Source: Pontibacillus yanchengensis
Lineage (GTDB): Bacteria; Bacillota; Bacilli; Bacillales; BH030062
Length of the DNA: 64,000 bases
Direction: 5' to 3'
Assembly: GCF_009856295.1 (NCBI RefSeq)
Contig: NZ_WMEU01000001.1
Location: 930,001 to 994,000 of the forward strand
In this document: positions 40,708-48,995 of the stretch, in pieces
How the letters are laid out: each line of letters begins with the position of its first letter
Position numbering within the stretch: position 1 is the stretch's first letter
Made by a program: the position numbers and the translations under genes
The notes under the pieces: model-generated
The model's database searches: none
The model's input: the letters and a program-made list of their open reading frames with translations, nothing else
What the model was told of the DNA's origin: nothing

Positions 40708-41772
40708 TTACCGAAATGACAAGATCAATCCATGCTGGCAAGCGGTTTGTAAATCTCGCCATGTTTTATTGACTAGATTATCTTCTAACACAGCTGTAAT
40801 GCCTAAGTATGGAAAAACAGATTGAGCTGCTCTCAAACTCTCAGCTGCTGCATCCTCGCAGACAATACTAATCTCCGAAAGTTGTTCTTCTGAAAAGTAT
40901 TCGCCATTAACATGAGCATTCCATGAAAAATGAACCACTTCATAAAATTGATTTCGAGCTTTCTCCAAGTTTTCTTCAGCTTGATGTACCTTTTCCAAAA
41001 TAAATGAATATTTCTCACCTTTATCCCATTCCTGTTTGTGCGTCTCGGCTAAGGCCTTACATTCTTCCAGAAAGTGTCTGGAAATCCCTAGGGCCACTGC
41101 TGCAAACTGCACCTTTGCAAATTGCATAAAAGGATATGTATAGAATGGTTCCTCATAAAGCGTTGCTGACATATCAAAAAGCAATGCCCTATCCTCTGGA
41201 ACGAAGGCTTCCCTAACCTGAATGGTTTGGCTATTTGTTGCTTTCATGCCAGTAGCGTTCCAATCCCCCACCAACTCAACCTGGTCTCGTTCAAAAACGA
41301 AGGTACGCATTTCAGCATCTTTTCCATCTCCATGCTCAATCATCGCATTTACCGTGAACAACGTCGCGAATGAGGATCCACTACAAAATTTCCATTCTCC
41401 ATTTACAACGTAACCTCCATTAACAGCCCGGGCTGTGCCACTAGGATAGCCACTGCCAGAAATAACAGCTTCTCGATTGGTGAACTTCTCACGGTACACA
41501 TGCTCAGGAAACAACTTTGTAATAAAGCCCCCACCTGAACAAATGCCAATCAACCAACCAAAATTCCCTTCCATATAGGAAGCTTCTTCATAGATTTCTG
41601 TGGCTCTTGGTAACGTGGTCATGATTCCACCAAATTGTTCCGGCACTAACAGCTTAAACAAGCCTTGATCATAAATGTATTCCAGTATATCGGGAGCAAG
41701 GTCCCCCCGTTTTTCCATTGCTAAAGCATCTTCTCTTACTCTGTCACGTATATCATCGGAAAAAAACCTCAT
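40708..41772 (-). CDS. Acyl-CoA dehydrogenase-like flavoprotein
   Basis: A 354-residue protein of the acyl-CoA dehydrogenase fold, closer to the monooxygenase/desulfurisation side branch (DszC/HsaA-like) than to classic beta-oxidation enzymes. Its N-terminus is RVREDALAMEKRGDLAPDILEYIYDQGLFKLLVPEQFGG; the middle has SGSGYPSGTARAVNGGYVVNGEWKFCSGSSFA; the end, LEDNLVNKTWRDLQTACQHGLILSFR, is short and lacks the EGT/GGT catalytic block. The substrate is unknown and could be a small aromatic or heterocycle with a separate flavin reductase (inference). The ATG at 41772 has GGAGGGTGG upstream. It is monocistronic. Confidence 0.8.
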   Translation of the reverse strand: MRFFSDDIRDRVREDALAMEKRGDLAPDILEYIYDQGLFKLLVPEQFGGIMTTLPRATEIYEEASYMEGNFGWLIGICSGGGFITKLFPEHVYREKFTNREAVISGSGYPSGTARAVNGGYVVNGEWKFCSGSSFATLFTVNAMIEHGDGKDAEMRTFVFERDQVELVGDWNATGMKATNSQTIQVREAFVPEDRALLFDMSATLYEEPFYTYPFMQFAKVQFAAVALGISRHFLEECKALAETHKQEWDKGEKYSFILEKVHQAEENLEKARNQFYEVVHFSWNAHVNGEYFSEEQLSEISIVCEDAAAESLRAAQSVFPYLGITAVLEDNLVNKTWRDLQTACQHGLILSFR

Positions 41773-41920
41773 ACTATGCCACCCTCCATTCAACATTTAC
41801 CTTTGTTTCCCTACTATAACAAAATGTACATAATGTGTAGAAAATGTCTACTAGAATGAAACAATTTTACATTCCTTTCGTATAGACTTATTAAGTGTAC
41901 ATTCGAAAGAGGTGCTTCTA

Positions 41921-42247
41921 GTGTCAAAGCCAATCTATTGTGACAAGTGTAAGAAAGAAATTAGAGTTCGAGAAGATTTAGTTACTGCAACCATGGTAAT
42001 TGAAGTGGTACCATACCACGAAGCTTGTTATGCGAAAGACTTAAAAGGAGCAAAAACCTTTTTCTTAGATAACCAGCCCATTAATGGTTTCTCAGGGAAT
42101 GTTGGAATCTTTTTTGTTATGATTCTTGCATTTTTCTGGTTACTCTTTGCTGACGGGGCATCGAAAGCTGCTTCTTTACTAGCATTAATCCCGATTGGAT
42201 ATCGCCTATATTCTTACCTTACATATGAAAGGCACGTAGAGAAATAA
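41921..42247 (+). CDS. Zinc-finger membrane protein
   Basis: A 108-residue protein with an N-terminal zinc-binding pattern IYCDKCKKEIR...PYHEACYAKDLK (CxxC, HxxC; LIM-like) and two membrane helices (about 60-80 and 83-98). The GTG at 41921 is chosen because AAAGAGGTG lies 6 nt upstream. It is a single gene. Similar short zinc-finger plus membrane-hairpin proteins occur across Bacillaceae without known function. Confidence 0.7.
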   Translation: MSKPIYCDKCKKEIRVREDLVTATMVIEVVPYHEACYAKDLKGAKTFFLDNQPINGFSGNVGIFFVMILAFFWLLFADGASKAASLLALIPIGYRLYSYLTYERHVEK

Positions 42248-42260
42248 CTAGCTACCAAAA

Positions 42261-42599
42261 TGGTACCAGCCCCCCCATCACTGAATTGTATTAACGTTTC
42301 ACTTTGCCAGTGCGTTGCCACCACGTTCTAGAGTGTCTCCTTGTGGTATATGCGAGGGGTCATTAGTGATTACAAGCAAAATACTGATGTAAATCTTACA
42401 GTGTATGTTGATGTAGTTACTCCAAGAAAAATATACAAGTGATATAGAATAATTAGGTCTAAAGATAAATGCTTTAATGAGAAGGGAACTCCAACAACCT
42501 ATGGGTTCCCTTTTATATGCTTGTCTCTTTTTCAATGTCAAAAAAGATACCTACTACTTTATCACTTTATCACACTACTACAGCGGGGGTCTGGCACCA
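42261..42599. repeat. Palindromic repeat A, copy 5, arms split about 300 bp apart
   Basis: The left half GGTACCAGCCCCCCC (42262-42276) with ATCACTGAATTGTA, and the right half CACTACTACAGCGGGGGTCT (42573-42592) ending GGCACC. In other copies the halves are about 20 nt apart. The stretch between has a plain hairpin AAGGGAAC/GTTCCCTT (42482-42512) and no supportable gene; 42248-42716 is otherwise empty. Confidence 0.55.
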
Positions 42600-42716
42600 A
42601 AAACGAAAGCATGGTGTTATAATAAGTTAAAGCATGTCATAATAAGATTAATTAAGTCACAAGCTACAACTCATGCATAATACCTGCTGATGAGTTGGAA
42701 AGAAAGGTGTGAATAT

Positions 42717-43424
42717 ATGTCCAAACAAAGAAAATTACCATTATATGTGCAAATAAAAAATAAATTAGTAAACAACATAAAAGAAGGAGTCTGGCAACCA
42801 GGAGAAGCGATCCCTTCCGAAAGCCAGTTGATCGAGCAATATAACGTAAGCCGAACTACCATACGCCAGGCGGTTCAAGATCTTGTTCAAAAAAATGTAT
42901 TAGAAACAAGGCGCGGGGCCCCTACGAGAGTTCGGGAAGAACCACAAGTAGAGCTTGGGAATCCGGGGATTATGCACCACGAACTAGGTACAAACATGGA
43001 AGTGAAGGTTCTCAGGTTCGAAAAACTAAAAGAACATTACCATGCGAAATATCAATTAAAACTAGAAGAAGAAGCGGAAGTTTATTTACTAGAAAGGTTA
43101 CGAATTGCTGACGGGAGACCAATTGCCTTTCAACAATTATTCCTCCCCCTTTCAATTGGGGAAAAAGTAAAGGAATTTTCTTATAAAGACTTTGATATTT
43201 TCCCTAAATTAGGACAACACAACATTCACTACACCAACATTCAAGAAGTCGTCTCAGCTTCGAATGCTACCCAGTACGAAGCTGATTTATTAGGGATTGT
43301 TCCAGGTGAGGCTTTAACAGATATAGAACGGACAACCGTAGGTATAGACAGTATGCCAATTGAGTATAGCCGTACCAAATATCTTCCGAATGCTTTTCAT
43401 TACCGAGTAGAAATAGGTAAGTAA
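42717..43424 (+). CDS. GntR-family (HutC type) regulator
   Basis: A 235-residue regulator. The winged HTH is at about residues 5-72 (LPLYVQIKNKLVNNIKEGVWQPGEAIPSESQLIEQYNVSRTTIRQAVQDLVQKNVLETRRG). A UTRA ligand-binding domain at about 80-230 has LLERLRIADGRPIAFQQLFLPLS and ending SMPIEYSRTKYLPNAFHYRVEI. The ATG at 42717 follows AAAGGTG. It is 104 bp upstream of the M24 gene and co-directional. Repeated CATATTGTAATAAG-like sites between the two genes are candidate operators, so it probably controls that gene in response to its substrate. Confidence 0.9.
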   Translation: MSKQRKLPLYVQIKNKLVNNIKEGVWQPGEAIPSESQLIEQYNVSRTTIRQAVQDLVQKNVLETRRGAPTRVREEPQVELGNPGIMHHELGTNMEVKVLRFEKLKEHYHAKYQLKLEEEAEVYLLERLRIADGRPIAFQQLFLPLSIGEKVKEFSYKDFDIFPKLGQHNIHYTNIQEVVSASNATQYEADLLGIVPGEALTDIERTTVGIDSMPIEYSRTKYLPNAFHYRVEIGK

Positions 43425-43434
43425 TTCACGATAA

Positions 43435-43468
43435 CATATTGTAATAAGTTGCATCATATTGTAATATG
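43435..43468. promoter_or_regulatory. Direct-repeat operator before the M24 gene
   Basis: CATATTGTAATAAG (43435-43448) and the palindrome CATATTGTAATATG (43455-43468) start 20 nt apart. Weaker ATAATAAG copies lie upstream of the GntR gene near 42617-42650. Confidence 0.55.
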
Positions 43469-43528
43469 TTCATTAGATAAAACGATAATTAGAAGCAAAT
43501 TATAAAATTCAACTACAGGAGGAGTATA

Positions 43529-44743
43529 ATGAACAAACTATCAAGCATCCGTCACGATAAAACGCAAATCGATACGGTCCGTATGCGTCAATATCGGCTT
43601 GGAAGAGTCCGGGAGCAATTGAGAAAACAAGGGTACGGTGGTATTGTTATTTTTGACTCTGTAAACCTTCGTTATGCAACAGGCAGTCGAAACATGCAGA
43701 TATTCATGCTACGTAACCCAGGTCGTTATGTGTACATTCCAACCGAAGGACCGGTTACTTTATTTGATTTTCCTAACTGTGAACACCTTTCAGAAGGATT
43801 GGAAACAATTGATGAAGTTAGAGAGGCAACAACACTTTCTTATGTAGCATCCGGCGAAAACCTATACGACAATGCAAGGAATTGGGCAAAAGAAATCGAA
43901 GAGCTCGTTAAAGAACGTCAAGGAGGCAACAAAAAACTAGCGATTGATTACTCTCCTTCCATCGGGCTTGTTGAACTGTCCAAACTAGATGTCGAGGTAG
44001 TGGACGGGCAAGAAATTATTGAGCATGCTCGTAGTATTAAAAGTGACCAAGAAATTGAAGCGATGAAAATTTCTGTTCGTACAGCAGAACAAGGCATGAT
44101 TCGTATGCAACAGGCACTTGAGCCAGGCATCACCGAGAATGAACTGTGGTCCTACCTTCACCAAACGAACATAGCACAAGGCGGGGACTATGTGGAAACA
44201 AGACTTCTAAACTCTGGCCACCGTACAAATCCTTGGTTCCAAGAATGTAGTGACAAAGTCATCAATGAAGGTGAGCTTGTGGCCTTTGATACAGACATGA
44301 ACGGTCCATTCGGATACTTCACAGACATCAGTCGCACGTTCTATTGCGGAGATAGTGAACCAACGGATGAACAAAAACGTCTTTATCAAACAGCATATGA
44401 ACAAATACAAACGAACATTGACCTACTAAAGCCAGGCATGTCCTTCCGTGAATACGCAGAAAAGAGCTGGAAGATCCCAGAAGAATTCTTCCCGAACCGT
44501 TACTTCACAGTAGCACACGGAACAGGACTTAGCGGTGAGTATCCTTATATCGTGTACGCACAAGACTTCGAAGAAAAAGGGTACGACGGCATCATCCAAC
44601 CAAATATGGTACTGTCAGTAGAAAGTTATATCGGTTCACCAGGTGGAAAAGAAGGCGTGAAACTAGAAGAACAACTACTCGTAACGGAAGACGGCGTCGA
44701 AAACTTCTCCGACTTCCCATTTGAACCGAAACTTCTTAAGTAA
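43529..44743 (+). CDS. M24-family metalloprotein, DddP-like
   Basis: A 404-residue protein with an N-terminal creatinase-like domain (about 20-165) and a C-terminal pita-bread M24 domain. Metal ligands are visible as Asp254, Asp256 and Asp266 (FDTDMNGPFGYFTDISRTF), His330 (VAHGTGLSGEYP), Glu365 (LSVESYIG) and Glu380 (KLEEQ). The DTD pair and the spacings match those I recall for the DMSP lyase DddP rather than classic Xaa-Pro peptidases. The residue aligning with DddP's proposed catalytic Asp is Gly336. Candidate roles are DMSP-like lyase, ectoine hydrolase-like amidase, or peptidase. CAGGAGGAG precedes the ATG; a GntR gene lies upstream. Confidence 0.8.
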   Translation: MNKLSSIRHDKTQIDTVRMRQYRLGRVREQLRKQGYGGIVIFDSVNLRYATGSRNMQIFMLRNPGRYVYIPTEGPVTLFDFPNCEHLSEGLETIDEVREATTLSYVASGENLYDNARNWAKEIEELVKERQGGNKKLAIDYSPSIGLVELSKLDVEVVDGQEIIEHARSIKSDQEIEAMKISVRTAEQGMIRMQQALEPGITENELWSYLHQTNIAQGGDYVETRLLNSGHRTNPWFQECSDKVINEGELVAFDTDMNGPFGYFTDISRTFYCGDSEPTDEQKRLYQTAYEQIQTNIDLLKPGMSFREYAEKSWKIPEEFFPNRYFTVAHGTGLSGEYPYIVYAQDFEEKGYDGIIQPNMVLSVESYIGSPGGKEGVKLEEQLLVTEDGVENFSDFPFEPKLLK

Positions 44744-44751
44744 TCACATTA

Positions 44752-44818
44752 AAAAGGTACCTGACCCCCATCACGCTAACGCGTTACCATACCGGGGATC
44801 AGGCACCTTTTTCTTTTT
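44752..44818. repeat. Palindromic repeat A, copy 6, bidirectional terminator
   Basis: Arms GGTACCTGACCCCC (44756-44769) and GGGGATCAGGCACC (44794-44807), with T-rich tracts on both sides (TTTTTCTTTTTTT on plus, TTTTTAAT on minus). Confidence 0.85.
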
Positions 44819-45204
44819 TTAACAACCGGTATCCCCACCAGCTTTCCGATGTTCTATCGTTATCTTAACAAACGTTTCTAGACCTCTATACTCTACGTCC
44901 ACTGATTTTTTGATACGGATATACGGATGCAGACCTTCCCAAAGTCAAACCCATCTAGAAGCTCCTTGGCCCCTTCTATTTTCTCAATTATTCCTACATA
45001 CAAGCTCACGTAAGACTTTTGAGCATTCAAATTAAACAAAGTAGATGACTCATCACCATAACATAGCATCTTGTACTGAATACCTTCTTTGAGTTCAGGT
45101 CCGTGACCTAGGATGTATTGTCGAATAAGTAACAGCTTCTCTCTTTTCTACAATCTTCTTCTAGTAACTCATAATATTCGGTTGGGGTTCTTGCTTCATT
45201 GCAT
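44819..45204 (-). pseudogene. DUF1801-family protein pseudogene (multiple frameshifts)
   Basis: A perfect AAAAGGAGG ribosome binding site precedes the ATG at 45204, but the frame stops at once (ATG CAA TGA). The protein continues in pieces across frames: NEARTPTEYYELLEEDCRKE, then EKLLLIRQYILGHGPELKEG with IQYKMLCYGDESSTLFNLNA and QKSYVSLYVGIIEKIEGAKE, then RIKKSVDVEYRGLETFVKIT. These segments are in the order of DUF1801 (YdhG-like, frataxin-fold iron chaperone candidate) proteins. At least three frame changes are needed, so the gene is dead. It follows photolyase on the same strand and ends at repeat A copy 6. Confidence 0.8.
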
Positions 45205-45255
45205 GGTATAGCCTCCTTTTTAAATAATTGACCACTTTTTGAAAGATGCACTGTC

Positions 45256-46734
45256 TTACGAATCAAACAGATTGAGTGACAGTTGCTCCGCTTCATTGTT
45301 GGCATTCCGTTTCTTCTGAGCTCTTTTTGTTTGAACATGATTGGTACCTTTAACACTTGAAAAGATTTCTTTCGCCCGTCGATTTGCTTCTTTCACATCC
45401 AGTACTGGTTCACCATAATCCATATGAACAAAGCCATGGAACTTCCAAGGTTCATGAACATACTTGTTTGGAACGTGCTTCAGCGCTGGAATGTGACGGC
45501 GTACAAATGTACCTTCAGGGTCGAGGTTTTTTCCTAGTTTGATTGGATTAAGAACTTTTACTGACTTAGACTCCGTTGTTCCAGCTGTGAGTTGTGTTTG
45601 GCTATAATGAATACCTGGCACATAGTCCAAGAATAGTCCAGCAAGATAATCAGCGGGCCTGCGCCACTCCATGCCTAGCGTGTGGCAAGCAAACGAAATG
45701 AGCATCGCTCTTAATTGATTATTAATCCAACCCGTCTTCAGAAGTAACCGCATCGCTGCATCAATCATCGGAATCCCCGTTTCCCCATCACACCATTTCT
45801 GATACACTTCAATGTCTATTTTTCGCACATCATCTAACGCGGTGTCGATGGATTCATAAGCAATCGACGGATTACCCACCAACCACTGCTTATAGGTACT
45901 GTGCCAGAATAGACGTGACAGAAACGCCTTCAGTTGATTATCATGTTCCTCATCTTCTATAGAGAAGAGCTGTTCGTTCGTCTGCTGGACAATATATCGC
46001 ATCGAAATATTCCCCCATGCAAGATAAGGAGATATCCTACTACCTGATGTAGAAGAAGCAATGGGATCTGCCATATCATCCTTATACCGCTTCGAACGCT
46101 CTGATAAAAACGTTTCTAGTGACTCAAGCGCTAGACTTTCACCACCCTGTTGCCCATATTTTATACGCATGCCACCAACCGAAAGCCTGTTCATTTTTTC
46201 AATAGTGGAAGATAGGATAGATGGAACTTCATCCTCATCCACAGTTGGAACATACTCAGGTATTTCAAAAAGTTGGCCGTCCATATAGACATTCCACTCT
46301 TTTTTAAAAGCCCTGCTATTATCAATACCCTTCTGAACCCCATCTTGCTGATACTCCTTCATTTGAAGACCTTGCGACTCCATCCACTTATGTACACGCA
46401 TGTTTCGCTCATTCATTAAAGGCGTCCCGCTTTCCTCGTGGGTGTGGATCGTAAATTCCCCAAACGCTTCATAGATCGTCTCGAGAACATCCTCCATTTC
46501 TTGAATAGAGACATAAACGGTACCTCTTCGCTTTTGAAAAGATTCCTGAAGTTCCGTAAGCCCTTCCATAATAAATTGGAGATGACGAACCGATAGCTCG
46601 CTATCTTTCCATAGAGAGGGATCAGCTATATAAATTGGTAGAATCGGTTCGCCAAATCGAAGGGCTTCCACAAGTGGCTGATGATCATGTAACCGAATAT
46701 CCCGTCTAAACCACACAACTTGCAACACGTCCAT
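45256..46734 (-). CDS. phrB: Deoxyribodipyrimidine photolyase/cryptochrome family
   Basis: A 492-residue DNA repair flavoenzyme. The N-terminal alpha/beta antenna domain starts VVWFRRDIRLHDHQPLVEA. The C-terminal FAD domain has SGSRISPYLAWGNISMRYI, GETGIPMIDAAMRLLLKTGWINNQLRAMLISFACHTLGMEWR and LFLDYVPGIHYSQTQLTAGTTESKSVKVLNPIKLGKNLDPEGTFVRRHIPAL. The HYSQTQ and NPIKLG blocks differ from the common GNWQWVAG form and suggest a plant-cryptochrome-like or class III-type subgroup. The C-terminus carries a basic, Asn-rich extension. It should split cyclobutane pyrimidine dimers in light. The gene seems to stand alone. Confidence 0.88.
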   Translation of the reverse strand: MDVLQVVWFRRDIRLHDHQPLVEALRFGEPILPIYIADPSLWKDSELSVRHLQFIMEGLTELQESFQKRRGTVYVSIQEMEDVLETIYEAFGEFTIHTHEESGTPLMNERNMRVHKWMESQGLQMKEYQQDGVQKGIDNSRAFKKEWNVYMDGQLFEIPEYVPTVDEDEVPSILSSTIEKMNRLSVGGMRIKYGQQGGESLALESLETFLSERSKRYKDDMADPIASSTSGSRISPYLAWGNISMRYIVQQTNEQLFSIEDEEHDNQLKAFLSRLFWHSTYKQWLVGNPSIAYESIDTALDDVRKIDIEVYQKWCDGETGIPMIDAAMRLLLKTGWINNQLRAMLISFACHTLGMEWRRPADYLAGLFLDYVPGIHYSQTQLTAGTTESKSVKVLNPIKLGKNLDPEGTFVRRHIPALKHVPNKYVHEPWKFHGFVHMDYGEPVLDVKEANRRAKEIFSSVKGTNHVQTKRAQKKRNANNEAEQLSLNLFDS

Positions 46735-46882
46735 CCCTCCGTTTTTATGTATCTATAACCTATTGTAAACGGAAATCTGTGGAAGGAGAAGGAATAACCA
46801 TCTCCCCTGTTTAGTTTAATCACCTAGAAAAAAGGAAATATTGCCCTGCATGATTGATTTTATATAAAGGAGTTGTGGCCAC

Positions 46883-47452
46883 TTGAATTTACTAGCCAGC
46901 AACCTCATAAACGCCACCATTACTAATTCCGAATCCGAAAATGAAAAGGCTACCGTACACGATGTTTTCATCGATCTTGAAGAGCAAAAACTAGCATATG
47001 TGACGCTAAAACTGTACAAACCACCTCACGAAATGGATGAACAAGAAAGCAAAAGTTTTCTAGAAAAAATCAACCCTCTCGATAATAAAGATAAAAAGAG
47101 TAAACAACTTTACTATATTCCAGAATACAAAATAGAAACCATAAAACCTGGCAAGCTTACGATGAGTGGCCAAAAAATTGAGGAAGAACGCAGAGAGCCC
47201 TCCCCTAACTGTCACTCTCATACCAAACTCCAAGAGATACCAATCGTATCAGAAACAGGCGAACAACTAGGAGAGCTAGAAGAAATCATCCTCAATACAA
47301 ACGACAAAACCATCATTGGCCTTATGCTGGAAGAAGAACAAAATAAACCATATCTCCCGTGTGAAGATGTAGTAAGCTGGAACGAAGATAAAATCATAGT
47401 AGCTAGCGGAGCACAATTGAAGCTTCTCGACCACCTGGAGCAGCTCCGGTAA
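46883..47452 (+). CDS. PRC-barrel domain protein
   Basis: A 189-residue protein with two PRC-barrel-like halves. Residues 1-55 include ATVHDVFIDLEEQKLAYVTLKLY. Residues 118-185 include IPIVSETGEQLGELEEIILNTNDKTIIGLMLEE. An acidic, Lys-rich linker joins them. PRC barrels occur in RNA-maturation (RimM) and photosynthetic proteins and in small stress proteins; here the role is unknown. It begins with TTG at 46883, 10 nt after AAAGGAG. It is divergent from photolyase (148 bp), so light or stress co-regulation is possible but unsupported. Confidence 0.75.
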   Translation: MNLLASNLINATITNSESENEKATVHDVFIDLEEQKLAYVTLKLYKPPHEMDEQESKSFLEKINPLDNKDKKSKQLYYIPEYKIETIKPGKLTMSGQKIEEERREPSPNCHSHTKLQEIPIVSETGEQLGELEEIILNTNDKTIIGLMLEEEQNKPYLPCEDVVSWNEDKIIVASGAQLKLLDHLEQLR

Positions 47453-47508
47453 AAAAAGTGCCAGCCCCCACTGCTTTACTGCATCACTGCGGCGGGGGTC
47501 TAGCACCT
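47452..47508. repeat. Palindromic repeat A, copy 7
   Basis: Arms GTGCCAGCCCCCA (47458-47470) and GGGGGTCTAGCACC (47494-47507), starting at the stop of the PRC-barrel gene. The T-run is on the minus strand. Confidence 0.8.
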
Positions 47509-47539
47509 GTTGCAGTCGATAATTTTTTTACACTATTAA

Positions 47540-47582
47540 AAGTGCCTGCTCCTCAATTAATATTTTTGGGAAACAGGCACTT
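47540..47582 (-). terminator. Terminator-like hairpin after the T5orf172 gene
   Basis: AAGTGCCTG/CAGGCACTT with a 25-nt loop, then TTTTAAT on the minus strand. The arms resemble the outer arms of repeat A and may be a derivative. Confidence 0.6.
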
Positions 47583-47600
47583 CAACTTTATCTTCCGTAT

Positions 47601-48995
47601 TTATTCAACTGTTGTTGCAACTTCTTGTTCAGCAGAGTAATATCCTTTTGTTTGTGAATGATCAAGAGCCTGAGATTGTCGAAACTCTTCTGCTTCTGCC
47701 ATTTTTGTTAACTCTAAAGTGGCATCGTGATTCTTCTTGACTTCTTGTTCCACGTCTTCAAGAGATACTCTGAAGAATTCTTTTTTATTGTTAATTTTAT
47801 TTACCCTAAGGTGATCAAATGCATGGTGTAATGCATTTTCTAAAGATGGAGCATCGTTAGAGAAAATCATCCCGTGAATATCAAACGTAAACGGAACCGA
47901 AGCATTGCCTAATTCCTTCACACGATCGAGTGGCTCCAACCTTCTTGTCATACCTATTTTAACTATGTCGTTACCAAGAGAACCAATGTTAGAAATGATA
48001 TAAACATACCCTGCTCTGGCATTTTGTGCACGAAAATCTACATTTTCTTTCTCTTTTTCAAGTTCAGCAATTTTTGCTTCATACTCTTGAATCTTACGTT
48101 CTAGTTCTTCTTGCATTTTTTCATCGGCGTTTTCTAATCGATCACGATAATCTTGAAGAGCCTGATTAAAGTGTTTTTCATCTTTCTCAATCTTCTTCTT
48201 CTGTTCCTCAATTTCTTTTTGGATTTTCGCTTCCTCGCGCATTTGTTCTTTAATGCGCTTTTGCTCTTCTTTTTCTTCTTCTTTCTTCTTGGCATACTCA
48301 TAAGCAAGATATAATTCCTCAAGCTTAAGGTTTAAATAATCTTGTTTTAGGGTTACTGTATTGTATTGATTAAACTTATTTAACTGTTCGAAAGATTTTT
48401 TAATACGTTTTTCACTAGCCTCAATATTATTAAACTTCACTTTAGAAATAACGGTATCACATTCATTATTAAACGAACGAATGGTCATTTTAATAATGTT
48501 ATTGAGCATAGCTTTACCCTTACTTTTGTTTCCGTCTAAACTAAAGTTTTCCGGATGAGATGTGGCTGTTTTATTTTTTGCCATTTGTTTTTGACGATCA
48601 CGAATATCATCTAGCTTGTCTTTATAAGCCTGAGATGATTCAAGGTCATATTTCGGTTCGTAAAAACCAAATGATTGAAGTAATAATTCATCATTGAGAA
48701 CAATCATTTCATCTTTCTTTTCAGAAATAAGGTTATCCAATCGAGTTGTCTCTTTATTTCTTTCTTCTTTCTGAGACTCTAGTTGTTCAATCTCTTTTTC
48801 AATTTCAGCTTTCTTCTGATCGACTTTAAGTACATCATCAAACCCTACTTCTTCCCACATCTGTCTAATTTTCTTACGACGCTTGTATTCCAGCACTATA
48901 AGTATAATCCCTACTATAGGTGGTACGATTATATTCCATAACGCAAAGCACAATGCGATCATCCAGGGCTGCAAGTACCATGGTTGTTTTGGCAA
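47601..48995 (-). CDS. Membrane-anchored coiled-coil protein with T5orf172 (GIY-YIG-like) domain
   Basis: A 464-residue protein. One or two N-terminal membrane helices (about 11-34) are followed by a long coiled coil (about 50-100), a DUF4041-like helical segment (about 110-215), a second very charged coiled coil (about 220-325) and a C-terminal T5orf172/MUG113 domain (about 330-425; AGYVYIISNIGSLGNDIVKIGMTRRLEPLDRVKELGNASVP, with ALHHAFDHLRVN). The latter is a GIY-YIG nuclease relative common in phages and islands. It starts with TTG at 48995 after GAGGAGAG. Nuclease activity at the membrane and a defence role are inference. Confidence 0.8.
   Translation of the reverse strand: MPKQPWYLQPWMIALCFALWNIIVPPIVGIILIVLEYKRRKKIRQMWEEVGFDDVLKVDQKKAEIEKEIEQLESQKEERNKETTRLDNLISEKKDEMIVLNDELLLQSFGFYEPKYDLESSQAYKDKLDDIRDRQKQMAKNKTATSHPENFSLDGNKSKGKAMLNNIIKMTIRSFNNECDTVISKVKFNNIEASEKRIKKSFEQLNKFNQYNTVTLKQDYLNLKLEELYLAYEYAKKKEEEKEEQKRIKEQMREEAKIQKEIEEQKKKIEKDEKHFNQALQDYRDRLENADEKMQEELERKIQEYEAKIAELEKEKENVDFRAQNARAGYVYIISNIGSLGNDIVKIGMTRRLEPLDRVKELGNASVPFTFDIHGMIFSNDAPSLENALHHAFDHLRVNKINNKKEFFRVSLEDVEQEVKKNHDATLELTKMAEAEEFRQSQALDHSQTKGYYSAEQEVATTVE

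Noticed and set aside
45108..45356. An 82-codon minus-strand frame overlapping the photolyase 3' end
   Set aside because: Its first half is an alternative frame of the photolyase gene and its second half is part of the DUF1801 pseudogene; it is not a gene of its own.
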